A stretch of DNA of 64,000 bases from Pseudomonas palleroniana (lineage in GTDB: Bacteria > Pseudomonadota > Gammaproteobacteria > Pseudomonadales > Pseudomonadaceae). The position numbers were made by a program, and so were the translations under genes. This document shows positions 8,277-16,868 of this stretch, piece by piece; positions within the stretch are counted from its first letter, which is position 1, and each line of letters starts with the position of its first letter. Under the pieces are notes generated by a model. That model searched no databases. It had not been told where the DNA came from and saw nothing but the letters and a program-made list of their open reading frames with translations. Location of the stretch: NCBI RefSeq assembly GCF_003031675.1, contig NZ_PYWX01000032.1:1-64000 (forward strand), in the 5' to 3' direction.

Positions 8277-9920
8277 TCAGTGCGCGTTGGGGTGGATCAG
8301 CCTCAAGGGCGGCCCGGCGGCGGGTAACTCGCAGGCGCCGGGTGCCGCCGCGAGAAGGGCCTGGGTGTAGCTGTTCCGTGGCCTGAGCAAGACCTGTTCG
8401 GCGCTGCCGTATTCCACCACTTCGCCTTGCCGCATCACCGCAATGTGGTCGCTGATCTGCGCCGCCACGCGCAGGTCGTGGGTGATAAACAGGATGCTCA
8501 GGTTCAACTGCTTCTGCAGTTCGGCCAGCAACTCCAGCACTTGCTTTTGCACTGACACATCCAGTGCCGACACACTTTCGTCGGCGATCAGCACTTCCGG
8601 GCGCATGGCCAGGGCCCGGGCGATGCCGATGCGTTGGCGCTGGCCCCCGGAAAACTGCCGGGGCTTGCGCTTGAGGGCGTCACGCTTGAGGCCGACCTGT
8701 TCGAGCAAGTCACCGGCTTCGGTCCACGCATCTTTGGCGGACAACCCTCGCAGTCGCGCGGCGCGGGCAATGATGTCGCCCACCCGGTGGCGCGGGTTGA
8801 GCGAGCCGTACGGGTCCTGGAAAATCATCTGGATGCGGCGCCGATTGGCCGCCAGGGCCGAGCCGCGCAAGCCCAGGAAGTCGCTATCGCCGACCCACAC
8901 ATGCCCACTGTCGCTGTCTACCAGGCGGATTGCCGCCTTGACCAGGGTGCTTTTGCCTGAGCCGGACTCACCGACGATCGCCAGTGTCTTGCCCCGTGGC
9001 AGGTTCAGCGACACATTGCGCAGCGCCGCCACTGAGCTGCCGCCGACGTTATAGGTTTTGGTCAGGCGCTCGATACGCAGCGCCATTTCGCCGTCGGCAC
9101 AAGGTGTGCGCAGTTCGGGATGCAGCGCCGGTACCGCGGCAATCAGCTTGCGTGTATAGGCGTGGGCGGGGGCATTCAACACCTGGTCCCGTTCGCCGAT
9201 TTCCACCAGACGGCCACCTTCCATGACGGCGATGCGATCGGCAATCTGCGCGACGACCCCGAAGTCGTGGGTGATAAACAGAATGCCGTGTTGACCGCGC
9301 CCTCGCAGGTCGCGCACCAATTTCAACACTTGGGCCTGGGTGGTCACGTCGAGGGCCGTGGTCGGTTCGTCAGCGATCAACAAGTCCGGGTTCATTGCCA
9401 GGGCCATGGCGATCACGACCCGTTGGCATTGGCCGCCGGACAGCTGGTGGGGGAAACTGTTGGCGATGCGCGGCGGGTCGGGCAGTTGGGTGGATTCGAG
9501 CAGCGCGAGCATGCGTTCCTGGCGTTCGCGCTGAGGCATCTGTGGCGCATGGATATCAAAGATTTCCTCGACTTGTTTGCCGATGCGAATCGCGGGGTTC
9601 AACGCAGCCATGGGTTCCTGGAAAATCATTGCGATGCGGTTACCGCGCAGTGCGCGCAAACGGCTTTCATCCAGGCTGCAGATGTCGTCACCGAGAAAGT
9701 CGATCACCCCACCGGCATGCCGCAGACCCTTGGCGTAGTCGCCCATGATCGCCGCCGACAGGACCGACTTGCCTGAACCGGACTCGCCTATTACGCAGAG
9801 GATTTCGCCCTTGCGCACCTCCAGGCTGATGCCGTGCACGGCGTGGCGGCGGTCGGCGCCGGTGGGCAGTTCAATCGTCAGGTCTTGCACACGCAATACG
9901 GGTTCTGGGTTCATGTTCAA
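8277..9920 (-). CDS. Oligopeptide-type ABC transporter, fused double ATP-binding protein
   Basis: 547 residues carrying two complete ABC ATPase modules in one chain, equivalent to a DppD-DppF fusion (GsiA/YejF layout). Module 1: Walker A GESGSGKSVLSA near 46, signature LSGGQCQR near 165, Walker B LLIADEPTTALD near 185. Module 2: Walker A GESGSGKSTLVKA near 315, signature FSGGQRQRIGIARA near 425, Walker B VLIADESVSALD near 447. The start overlaps the permease stop by 4 bases. It energises import by the two permeases and the Tat-exported binding protein upstream in the operon. Confidence 0.95.
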   Translation of the reverse strand: MNMNPEPVLRVQDLTIELPTGADRRHAVHGISLEVRKGEILCVIGESGSGKSVLSAAIMGDYAKGLRHAGGVIDFLGDDICSLDESRLRALRGNRIAMIFQEPMAALNPAIRIGKQVEEIFDIHAPQMPQRERQERMLALLESTQLPDPPRIANSFPHQLSGGQCQRVVIAMALAMNPDLLIADEPTTALDVTTQAQVLKLVRDLRGRGQHGILFITHDFGVVAQIADRIAVMEGGRLVEIGERDQVLNAPAHAYTRKLIAAVPALHPELRTPCADGEMALRIERLTKTYNVGGSSVAALRNVSLNLPRGKTLAIVGESGSGKSTLVKAAIRLVDSDSGHVWVGDSDFLGLRGSALAANRRRIQMIFQDPYGSLNPRHRVGDIIARAARLRGLSAKDAWTEAGDLLEQVGLKRDALKRKPRQFSGGQRQRIGIARALAMRPEVLIADESVSALDVSVQKQVLELLAELQKQLNLSILFITHDLRVAAQISDHIAVMRQGEVVEYGSAEQVLLRPRNSYTQALLAAAPGACELPAAGPPLRLIHPNAH

Positions 9921-10753
9921 CTCCTTGCGCCTTGCTGGGCGTGTTCATCCAGGCCGTCCGCGAGCAGGCTCAGGCCCAGCATCAGCGTGGAGATGGCGAT
10001 GCACGGAAAGATCACCAGGTGCGGAAAGGCGATGGCCATGGCGCGGCCGTCGTTGATCATGCCGCCCCAGTCCGGGGTCGGTGGCGGCAGGCCGAGGCCG
10101 AGAAAACCCAAGGCGCCGATCATGATCGCGGTGTAGCCGATGCGCAGGCAGAAATCGACTATCAAGGGCCCGCCGCAATTGGGCAGGATCTCCACCAACA
10201 TGATGCGCAATAAACCTTCGCCTTGGGTGATGGCGCTGAGTACGTAGTCGCGCGAACGAATGTCGATGGTCAATGCGCGCATGATCCGGAAGATGGCCGG
10301 GGCACTGGTGAAGGTCACCGCAATCAGGATGTTCACGGCCGAGGCGCCGAGGGCGATGATGATCACGATGTACAGCACCAGCACCGGGAACGACAGCACG
10401 GTGTCGGCCACATACGACAGCACCGCGTCGACCCAGCCATTGAAGTAACCGGCACACAGGCCCATGGCAATGCCGACGGCGAACGCGGTAAGGGTGGCGA
10501 GGATCGACCAGAACAGCACCGTGCGCGTGCCCCAGATCAACCGCGAGAGAATGTCTCGGCCGATCATGTCGGTGCCCAGCAGGAAGCTCTGGCCGTTGTC
10601 GCCGGCTGTCATTGGCGTGAGCAGTGGCGTGAAGCTTTCCAGCGGATCATGCGGCGCGAGCCACGGCGCCAGCAACGCGGTCACCACCCAACTGCCGACC
10701 AACAGCAGGCCGAGCAACGCCAAGGGGTGCTTGAAGGCTTGAAGACGGTTCAT
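9917..10753 (-). CDS. ABC transporter permease, DppC/OppC type
   Basis: 278 residues, about six membrane segments, with the N-terminal OppC-like helix followed by the motif HDPLE and GTDMIGRDILSRLIWGTR, hallmarks of the DppC family. The EAA-type coupling loop lies near 190 (ITQGEGLLRIMLVEILPN). ATGA overlaps join it to both neighbours, so it is made in step with the second permease and the ATPase. It forms half of the inner-membrane channel. Confidence 0.94.
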   Translation of the reverse strand: MNRLQAFKHPLALLGLLLVGSWVVTALLAPWLAPHDPLESFTPLLTPMTAGDNGQSFLLGTDMIGRDILSRLIWGTRTVLFWSILATLTAFAVGIAMGLCAGYFNGWVDAVLSYVADTVLSFPVLVLYIVIIIALGASAVNILIAVTFTSAPAIFRIMRALTIDIRSRDYVLSAITQGEGLLRIMLVEILPNCGGPLIVDFCLRIGYTAIMIGALGFLGLGLPPPTPDWGGMINDGRAMAIAFPHLVIFPCIAISTLMLGLSLLADGLDEHAQQGARS

Positions 10754-11703
10754 CGGGTACCTCCGCCGAGACTGCGCAGGGTGATGCGCGGGTTGAGCCA
10801 GGTGTAGGCCAGGTCCGAGAAGATCTTGGTGATGCCCACGACCACCGCACTGACCATCGCGCAGGCTTCGATCAGGTACACGTCATGGTTCAGCGATGCG
10901 GTGTAGAGCAGCGAGCCGAAGCCCTTGTAGGCGAAGAACACCTCGACCACGATGACGTTGGACAGCAGCCACGGGATGTACAACATGATCACGGTGATGG
11001 GGGCGATCAGCACATTACGCAGCGCATGGCGCATCACGATGCGTGCGGTCGAGGCGCCTTTGAGGCGGGCCGTGCGGATGTACGGTGACTGCATCACTTC
11101 GACCATCGACGCCCGGGTAATGCGCGCCAGGTAGCCGATGCCGAACAGGCACAGCACCATCAACGGCAGGACCAGTTGCACCGCGCTGAAGCCCTCGCTC
11201 ATGCTGCTGACGCCGGGCAGCCAGTTGAGCCAGAACACAAAGAGTGCCGAGACGAACACCGCGCTGGCGAAGTCGGGAATCGACGTGGTGACGATCGACA
11301 GGAACGACACCAACCGGTCAAGCAGCGAGCCCTGGCGAATGCCGGCCAGCACGCCCAGGGTCAGCGCCACGGGCACCATCACCAGCAGGGCCAGCCCGGC
11401 GAGGGTCAGGGTCTGCGCCAGGTTGGGCAGCAACAGGTTGATCACCGACTCACGAAAGTACACCGAGGTGCCCCAGTCGCCGCTGACAAAATCCTTGAGC
11501 CACAGCAGGTAGCGCCACACAAAGGGTTGGTTGTAGCCGTATTCCACCAGCCACGCCGTGCGTTGGTCGGCGGCGGAGTAGGGGCCGAGGACGTTGATCG
11601 CGACGTCTTCGATGTTCAGTTCCAGGGCCAGGAACACGATCAGTGACACCGATAACAGGGTTGCCACCAGCGCCAATAATTTACGCAACAGAAAATGAGC
11701 CAT
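10750..11703 (-). CDS. ABC transporter permease, DppB/OppB type
   Basis: 317 residues, six membrane helices. The N-terminus (LLRKLLALVATLLSVSLIVF), the WLVEYGYNQPFVWRYLLWLKDFVSGDWGTS stretch (positions about 50-80) and the EAA-like loop RTARLKGASTARIVMRHALRN near 225 are typical of DppB. It overlaps the second permease by 4 bases and follows the binding-protein gene by 57 bp. Confidence 0.94.
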   Translation of the reverse strand: MAHFLLRKLLALVATLLSVSLIVFLALELNIEDVAINVLGPYSAADQRTAWLVEYGYNQPFVWRYLLWLKDFVSGDWGTSVYFRESVINLLLPNLAQTLTLAGLALLVMVPVALTLGVLAGIRQGSLLDRLVSFLSIVTTSIPDFASAVFVSALFVFWLNWLPGVSSMSEGFSAVQLVLPLMVLCLFGIGYLARITRASMVEVMQSPYIRTARLKGASTARIVMRHALRNVLIAPITVIMLYIPWLLSNVIVVEVFFAYKGFGSLLYTASLNHDVYLIEACAMVSAVVVGITKIFSDLAYTWLNPRITLRSLGGGTR

Positions 11704-11760
11704 GGGTGCATGCTCCGACGAATGATGGGAGACCTGCCCGCCTGTGCGGGCAGTGTTGAC

Positions 11761-13395
11761 TCAAGCGCTCAGCCAGACGTTACCCATGGGATAGAAGTCA
11801 GAGGGGTGTACCTGGAAACCCTGGACCTTTTTGCTCACCGCCGTGAATTTGTCACCCCAGAACGGCTGCACGATCACGCAGGCGTCTTGCAGGATCTGCT
11901 CGACGCTTTGCATGGCCACCGCGCGTTGCTGCGGGTCGATGATGCCCATGGCCTTATCCAGCGCGGCATCGAAAGCCGGGTCGCTGTAGTGGCTTTCGTT
12001 CCAGGCGCCGCCGCCGCGATAAGCCAGTTCCAATGACATCACTCCGAGCGGGCGATGGGCCCAGTAGGTGAGGCTGAACGCGGCCTTGTCCCAGATCGGC
12101 CAGTATTGAGCGGCGGGCACCACTTTGAGGTTGATGCGTATCCCGGCTTCCAGGCAATTCTGCTGCAGGATCTGTGCGCAGTCCTGCTCATAGCGTCCCT
12201 GGGTATTGCCGACGATCAGGTCGATGTCCAGGCCATTGGGAAAGCCGGCTTCGGCGAGCAATTTCCTGGCTTGCGCCACGTCGCGGTTGCGCTTGGGCAG
12301 CGGGAAATATTCAGGATGGGAGGGCGCTACATGGTGGTCCTCGCCCAGGGTGCCCATGCCACGGTAGGCGATCTTCAGCATCTGCGCGTTGTCGGCGCAC
12401 AGCACCACGGCTTTGCGGATGCGCAGGTCGGTGAACGGTTTCTGGTCGCAGGCCATGCGCATCACGACGGTTTGCGCGGATTTGCAACTGAGCAACTGTG
12501 CGCCGGGCAGGCGCTTGGCCAGGTCCAGTTCGGCCACGGTCACCCGGTACAACACGTCAACCTGGCCGGCCTGCAAGGCCGCAAGGTGAGTGGACACGTC
12601 GGTGCCCATGTCGATGTAGCGCAGTTCGTCGAGGTGGGCGGGCTTGCCCCAGTAATCGGCACGCTTGGCGAAGGTGGCCTGCTTGTTCACCGCGAATGAG
12701 ACCAGCTTGAACGGCCCGGTGGCCAGCGGATTTTTCGCCCAGTCATCACCCGCCTTGAAGCTGCGGTGCACAATGGCGCAGGTGAAGGCGTTGAGCATCT
12801 CCGGGATCGCCAGAATGGGCCGTTTGAGGTGCAGGCGGAACTGGTAGTCCCCGACTTTTTCGAAGGCTTTGATGTCCTGGAACGCAGTGCGGTTGACCGA
12901 CTTGGAGTCGGCGGCAATCCAGCGTTCGATGTTGTGTTGCACGTCGTCGACGTTGAAACGCTCGCCGTTGCTCCACGTCACGTCCTGGCGCAGGTTGAAG
13001 GTCCAGGTGGTGAGGTCCTCGGACGGGCTCCAGCTTTCGGCGAGGTAAGGGTGGGTGACGTTGTCGGCGTCGACCCAGGTCAGGTATTCCAGGGAATTGC
13101 GCAGCAGGTTCGAAGCTTCGATCCAGGTGATCAGCATCGGGTCCTGGATTTCCTGGATCGCACAGGCAAAGCGCAGGCTGCCGCCTTGGCGCGCGGGCGT
13201 GGCATCAGCGGCCTGAGCCTCGTTGCCCAACAGGGCCGAGCCCAGGAAGTTGCTGGCGCTGGCGACGGTAACGCCCAGCAGCGCGGCGGTACGCAAAAAT
13301 TGGCGGCGGTTTATCTCTCCGCTTTTGACTTGGGCACACAGGTTGTCAACGGCTGGATGCGGCAGGGTGCCGCCCAGGGTAGTCAGGTCTTTCAT
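11761..13395 (-). CDS. Extracellular solute-binding protein family 5, Tat-exported (oligopeptide ABC transporter)
   Basis: 544 residues. The ATG at 13395 is chosen because GGAGAGG lies 5 bases upstream; an in-frame ATG at 13440 lacks a ribosome site. The N-terminus has a twin-arginine signal (NRRQFLRTAALLG, then a hydrophobic stretch ending at NEAQA), so this DppA/OppA-like protein is exported folded. The SBP_bac_5 core is clear: AESWSPSEDLTTWTFNLR, NGERFNVDDVQHNIERW, GTGPFKL-like ATGPFKLVSF. Type-5 proteins bind peptides, opines, nickel chelates and glycosides; the ligand here is unknown. A small Cys-rich ORF lies 48 bases upstream. Confidence 0.93.
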   Translation of the reverse strand: MKDLTTLGGTLPHPAVDNLCAQVKSGEINRRQFLRTAALLGVTVASASNFLGSALLGNEAQAADATPARQGGSLRFACAIQEIQDPMLITWIEASNLLRNSLEYLTWVDADNVTHPYLAESWSPSEDLTTWTFNLRQDVTWSNGERFNVDDVQHNIERWIAADSKSVNRTAFQDIKAFEKVGDYQFRLHLKRPILAIPEMLNAFTCAIVHRSFKAGDDWAKNPLATGPFKLVSFAVNKQATFAKRADYWGKPAHLDELRYIDMGTDVSTHLAALQAGQVDVLYRVTVAELDLAKRLPGAQLLSCKSAQTVVMRMACDQKPFTDLRIRKAVVLCADNAQMLKIAYRGMGTLGEDHHVAPSHPEYFPLPKRNRDVAQARKLLAEAGFPNGLDIDLIVGNTQGRYEQDCAQILQQNCLEAGIRINLKVVPAAQYWPIWDKAAFSLTYWAHRPLGVMSLELAYRGGGAWNESHYSDPAFDAALDKAMGIIDPQQRAVAMQSVEQILQDACVIVQPFWGDKFTAVSKKVQGFQVHPSDFYPMGNVWLSA

Positions 13396-13443
13396 AAGCC
13401 TCTCCGGTACTTGCGAATATGCGTTTTTGTTGAACCGCAAGGG

Positions 13444-13542
13444 TCAGTGGCAGGCGCAGCAACGGCGCAGCACGGACCTCTGTGAAGCCGGCAGAAGAAC
13501 AAGGCAAAACGAAGTCAGGAGGCGGGCAATGGGATAGGACAT
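13444..13542 (-). CDS. Putative Cys-rich leader peptide, 32 aa
   Basis: A 32-codon ORF (ATG 13542, stop 13444) ends 48 bases before the binding-protein start on the same strand. It reads as a short hydrophobic peptide (ARLLTSFCLVLLPAS) with a basic turn and the terminus RRCCACH immediately before the stop. A GAGAG sequence sits before the ATG, and an AAAAACAA (Hfq/Crc-like) motif lies about 16 bases further up. Three Cys codons crowded at the stop are the layout of a leader peptide that couples translation to expression of the following gene. No homologue could be checked; it may be a chance ORF. Confidence 0.45.
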   Translation of the reverse strand: MSYPIARLLTSFCLVLLPASQRSVLRRCCACH

Positions 13543-13688
13543 AGGGCAGCTCTCATGTTGTTTTTATTAGAGATGCCCGCAGTTTTGTCATTTGCGCAAC
13601 GATGGACAAACGACAAATTCTGCGCAGTAACCTTCTATAAATGCATGTTACAGATCCGTCCCAGGGCCGCCTGTATGGCTGGATCGGT

Positions 13689-14915
13689 TCAGCGTGGCAA
13701 CAGGCGCGCATCGAAGGGGTAATCGGAGAGCAGCTCGATGCCGTGCTCGTGAATGTAGATCTGTTCTTCGAGCTTCACGCCTTCGCCGCCGTCGTCGTGG
13801 CCAATGTAGCTCTCCACGCAGATGGTCATGCCGGCTTCGAACACACCGTCGTAACCCAGCGCATCGATGTCCTCACGGTGCACCACATAAGGGTATTCAC
13901 CGGTCATGCCAACCCCGTGCACCAGCGCGAAATAACGATTGTTCTTGTAATGCTCGGGAATCTTCCAGGCCATCTCTGCGTATTCCTTGAAGCTGCGTCC
14001 GGCCTTGAGCATTTCAACGTTGGTTTGCACTTGTTCATAGGCGAGTTTGTACAGCTCCTGCTGTTTGGCGGTGGCCGCCTGGTCGCCGCACAGGAAGGTG
14101 CGGGAAAAGTCCGCGTAATAACCGAAGCGCCCAACCACATCGGTATCCAATGCCACCAGGTCACCGGCTTCGATCGGCCGTGTGCTGCATTCCTGGAACC
14201 ATGGGTTGGTACGCGGGCCGGATGACAGCAGGCGTGTTTCCACATAGTCGCCGTCGGTGGCGATGACATGCTGGTGCAGGTGCGACCACAGCTGGTTTTC
14301 GGTGATGCCGGGCACCAATCGGCTTTCCATCAGGCGCACTCCTGCTTCGGTGGCGCGCAGGCTGGCGCGGATCATCTTCAGCTCATTGGGCACCTTGATG
14401 CAGCGTGCTCGCTCCAGCGGCTCCTGGGCGTCGAACACTTGATAGCCGAGGCGTTGCAGCTCGAATGCGGCGGCCGAAGTGGCACTTTCAATCGCAATGC
14501 GTTTACCGCCACCGCACTGTCGCACCAGCTCATCAATCTCGGCGGCCCAGTCGGCGGTGACGTTGCTCAGGAAGCTGTCGCAAAAATAGTAGGAAATCGC
14601 TTTGGCCGGGCGGACTTCATCGACGGTGTTCAGGTTTTCGGCCAAGTGCAGGCAGCCGCCGAACTCGAAGACCACCACCGGGCCTTCCGCCGGGATAAAC
14701 GCATAGCGTGCCGGGTTGCGGGCCGAGTACACCTGCATGTTGCGCGAGCCGGTGGCGTAGCGCATGTGGGTCGGGTCGAACAGCACACAGGCGGCGTAGT
14801 CGCGTTTTTTCAGTTCGTTGCGTACCCGTTGCAGGCGGTCCAGCTGGATCTGCTGGATCTCGTCATAGGTGGGTTCACAGTCGGCGGGGTTGCGGTTCGG
14901 GCCGGACAGACTCAT
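13689..14915 (-). CDS. M24-family (creatinase/Xaa-Pro aminopeptidase fold) enzyme, DddP-like
   Basis: 408 residues from the ATG at 14915, which follows GAGGAA by 5 bases (an upstream ATG at 14966 has none). C-terminal pita-bread domain carries a full di-metal set: D257, D259, D269, H333, E368, E383. Stretches such as ETRLLSSGPRTNPWFQEC, DTDVVGRFGYYADFSR and HGVGMTGEYPYV closely resemble what I recall of the DMSP lyase DddP, including the extra Asp in DTD. Related M24 members hydrolyse peptides or creatine, so lyase activity on DMSP is only one option. It follows the 2OG oxygenase gene by 52 bases and precedes the transporter genes, suggesting it works on an imported ligand. Fold certain, reaction not. 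Confidence 0.88.
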   Translation of the reverse strand: MSLSGPNRNPADCEPTYDEIQQIQLDRLQRVRNELKKRDYAACVLFDPTHMRYATGSRNMQVYSARNPARYAFIPAEGPVVVFEFGGCLHLAENLNTVDEVRPAKAISYYFCDSFLSNVTADWAAEIDELVRQCGGGKRIAIESATSAAAFELQRLGYQVFDAQEPLERARCIKVPNELKMIRASLRATEAGVRLMESRLVPGITENQLWSHLHQHVIATDGDYVETRLLSSGPRTNPWFQECSTRPIEAGDLVALDTDVVGRFGYYADFSRTFLCGDQAATAKQQELYKLAYEQVQTNVEMLKAGRSFKEYAEMAWKIPEHYKNNRYFALVHGVGMTGEYPYVVHREDIDALGYDGVFEAGMTICVESYIGHDDGGEGVKLEEQIYIHEHGIELLSDYPFDARLLPR

Positions 14916-14966
14916 GGGGATTCCTCGCAGGGCAAATACGGTTTTTTGAGTTTTTGGAGAGGTCAA

Positions 14967-15848
14967 TCAATCGAGCAACTGGTCGCTGCGTACCAGGTTG
15001 CGTTCGGCTTGCAGATGCGCTTCGGACAGGCGTCCGTAAAGCTGTTTGGTACGTTGGGCGCGGCCGATGATCCCGGGCTTTTCCGAGTAGGCGAAAATCG
15101 CCGTGTTGCGTTCGATGGTGCCTTCCACGCGGGTCACGCGGTGCACCGAGAAGCGGCCCTTGAAGATCTGCAAGTCGCCGGGGTTGAGCTCCAGTTCCTG
15201 CACGCGCGAGCGGTCTTCACCGCGCACCACTTTGCCGACGGCACCCAGGTTTTCCTGGCTGCGCGAGCGGATCATCGGCGCGTACTCGAACCGGCCGCCG
15301 GCCTCGGGCTTCTGGGTCATCATGCTGACGATGAATTCGTTGGTGTCGAAGTGCCAAGGCTGTTCGGTGCCCTCGGGCATGACGTTGATCACCAGCCCGG
15401 CGAAGGGGTCGGCGTATTCGAAAATCTCCGGTTCATCCAGGCAGGCGCCGATAAAGCGTTTCATCATGGGGGAGACGTACAGCCGGTGAATGATCGCGTC
15501 AGGAGCGATCATGTCGCGGGTCACAAAGCCGCTGGTGCGCTCCATGAATGTGCGACGCGGATCATCCTGGGGCAGGCTGGGGTCATCCTCGGTGAAGTAG
15601 GCGTTGACTTTGCGCACCGAATAAAAGGTCTTGCCCGACAGCGCCTGGCCTTCCTGGCGCGCCTGCTCCAGTACTTGTGGGCGCAGGAAGTTCTTCAGCA
15701 GGCAGCAACCGTCCTCAGCCAGTTCGGCGCGGGCGTGTTCAATGAGTGTGCGTAATTGAACATGGCCCGAATCATGTATGGGATAGAGTTCGGTATTAAC
15801 GATGTCGCTGATATCGCCGGTTTCGGCATCGGCAAGTTTAAGACTCAT
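14967..15848 (-). CDS. 2-oxoglutarate/Fe(II)-dependent oxygenase
   Basis: 293 residues. The facial triad is visible as H166 and D168 in PWHFDTNEF and H236 in FSVHRVTRVEG, with R247 (IERNTAIFAY) placed to bind 2-oxoglutarate. No signal peptide, so it is cytoplasmic. AGGAG lies 7 bases before the ATG at 15848. It is the first gene of the minus-strand cluster and is divergent from a LysR gene 105 bp away. It probably hydroxylates the same compound that the DddP-like enzyme cleaves. The substrate is unknown; the protein is not one of the well-known TauD or AlkB types. Confidence 0.87.
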   Translation of the reverse strand: MSLKLADAETGDISDIVNTELYPIHDSGHVQLRTLIEHARAELAEDGCCLLKNFLRPQVLEQARQEGQALSGKTFYSVRKVNAYFTEDDPSLPQDDPRRTFMERTSGFVTRDMIAPDAIIHRLYVSPMMKRFIGACLDEPEIFEYADPFAGLVINVMPEGTEQPWHFDTNEFIVSMMTQKPEAGGRFEYAPMIRSRSQENLGAVGKVVRGEDRSRVQELELNPGDLQIFKGRFSVHRVTRVEGTIERNTAIFAYSEKPGIIGRAQRTKQLYGRLSEAHLQAERNLVRSDQLLD

Positions 15849-15953
15849 ACACGGCTCCTGAAGTCGGTGGTGGTGTTGAGTCGATAGTTGCGTAAAGCGG
15901 TTTGAAGTGGAAATTACAAGTTGTGATCGAATCCATCGGCAGGGGCGATAGTT

Positions 15954-16868
15954 ATGTCAGGCGAACTGGATGGCAGCTTACTTAAAGTGTTTGTGGCAAT
16001 TATCGAGTGCCAGGGTTTTTCGGCCGCCGCCGAGCGTCTGCATAAAACCCAGTCCACCGTCAGCCAGAGCTTGCAACGACTCGAAGAGATTGTCGGCGCG
16101 CCACTGATCCATCGCACCAGCCGCTCCATTGGCCTCACGCCAAGCGGGGAAACCTTTCTGATCTATGCCCGGCAAATCCTCAAGCTGCACGTCGAGGCGA
16201 TCAGTGCCGCGCAATTGCCCAACGAGCAGGTGTGTATCCACTTGGGCATGCCCGAGGATTACGCCGAATACTGCCTGGGCGGGATGCTCAAGGATTTCCA
16301 GGCACAGTTTGCCCAGGTGCGTCCGGATGTCTGCTGCGAAATGTCGACTGCGCTGGTCGGCCGCTTGCTGCGCGGCGAGCTGGACCTGGTGCTAGGCGTC
16401 GAGCATGCCGGCTTGCAGCCTGGGGAATACCTGTGCGATGAGCCGCTGGCGTGGGTCGCGGCACCGAGCTGGAGTGGGGTGGGGCGCCAGTCGGTGCCGC
16501 TCGCGGTATACGCCGAGGGCTGCGCATTCAGGGCCAATGCCGTGCAGGCGCTGGCCCACGCGGGGCGCTCTTGGCAAGTGGTCTACACCAGCCAGAGCCC
16601 GCGCGGGATTGCGATTGCCATCGAGCAAGGATTATCCGTGGGCGTCATGGCGCGGCGTTTAGTGCCGCAAGGCTGGCAAATTCTGGACGAGCGCCAGGGC
16701 TTTCCGCCGATTGCCCCGGCGCGCCTGATGTTCTGGCGCTCAACCGGTTGCCAGGTACCGGAAGTGGACGCACTGGTGCAGATTCTACAACGTCAGTTAG
16801 GCGATTCAGGGAGTCGGCAACACCGGCACTTCGACAGCCTTCGCACGAGCCATGCGCTTGAGCAATAG
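15954..16868 (+). CDS. LysR-family transcriptional regulator
   Basis: 304 residues. Helix-turn-helix FVAIIECQGFSAAAERLHKTQSTVSQSLQRLE at 12-45, then an effector-binding domain. Divergent from the 2OG oxygenase gene across 105 bp, the classic LysR arrangement, so it is the best candidate regulator of the oxygenase/M24/ABC cluster. Its last 63 bases overlap the 3' end of the convergent MFS gene, and the C-terminal tail (about 20 residues, His/Ser/Arg-rich) looks like read-through beyond the usual LysR end. Confidence 0.92.
   Translation: MSGELDGSLLKVFVAIIECQGFSAAAERLHKTQSTVSQSLQRLEEIVGAPLIHRTSRSIGLTPSGETFLIYARQILKLHVEAISAAQLPNEQVCIHLGMPEDYAEYCLGGMLKDFQAQFAQVRPDVCCEMSTALVGRLLRGELDLVLGVEHAGLQPGEYLCDEPLAWVAAPSWSGVGRQSVPLAVYAEGCAFRANAVQALAHAGRSWQVVYTSQSPRGIAIAIEQGLSVGVMARRLVPQGWQILDERQGFPPIAPARLMFWRSTGCQVPEVDALVQILQRQLGDSGSRQHRHFDSLRTSHALEQ

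Noticed and set aside
13561..13640. Imperfect direct repeat (gtcatttgcgca / gacaaattctgcgca) upstream of the leader ORF
   Set aside because: Only loosely similar and not at a typical LysR spacing; not enough to call an operator.
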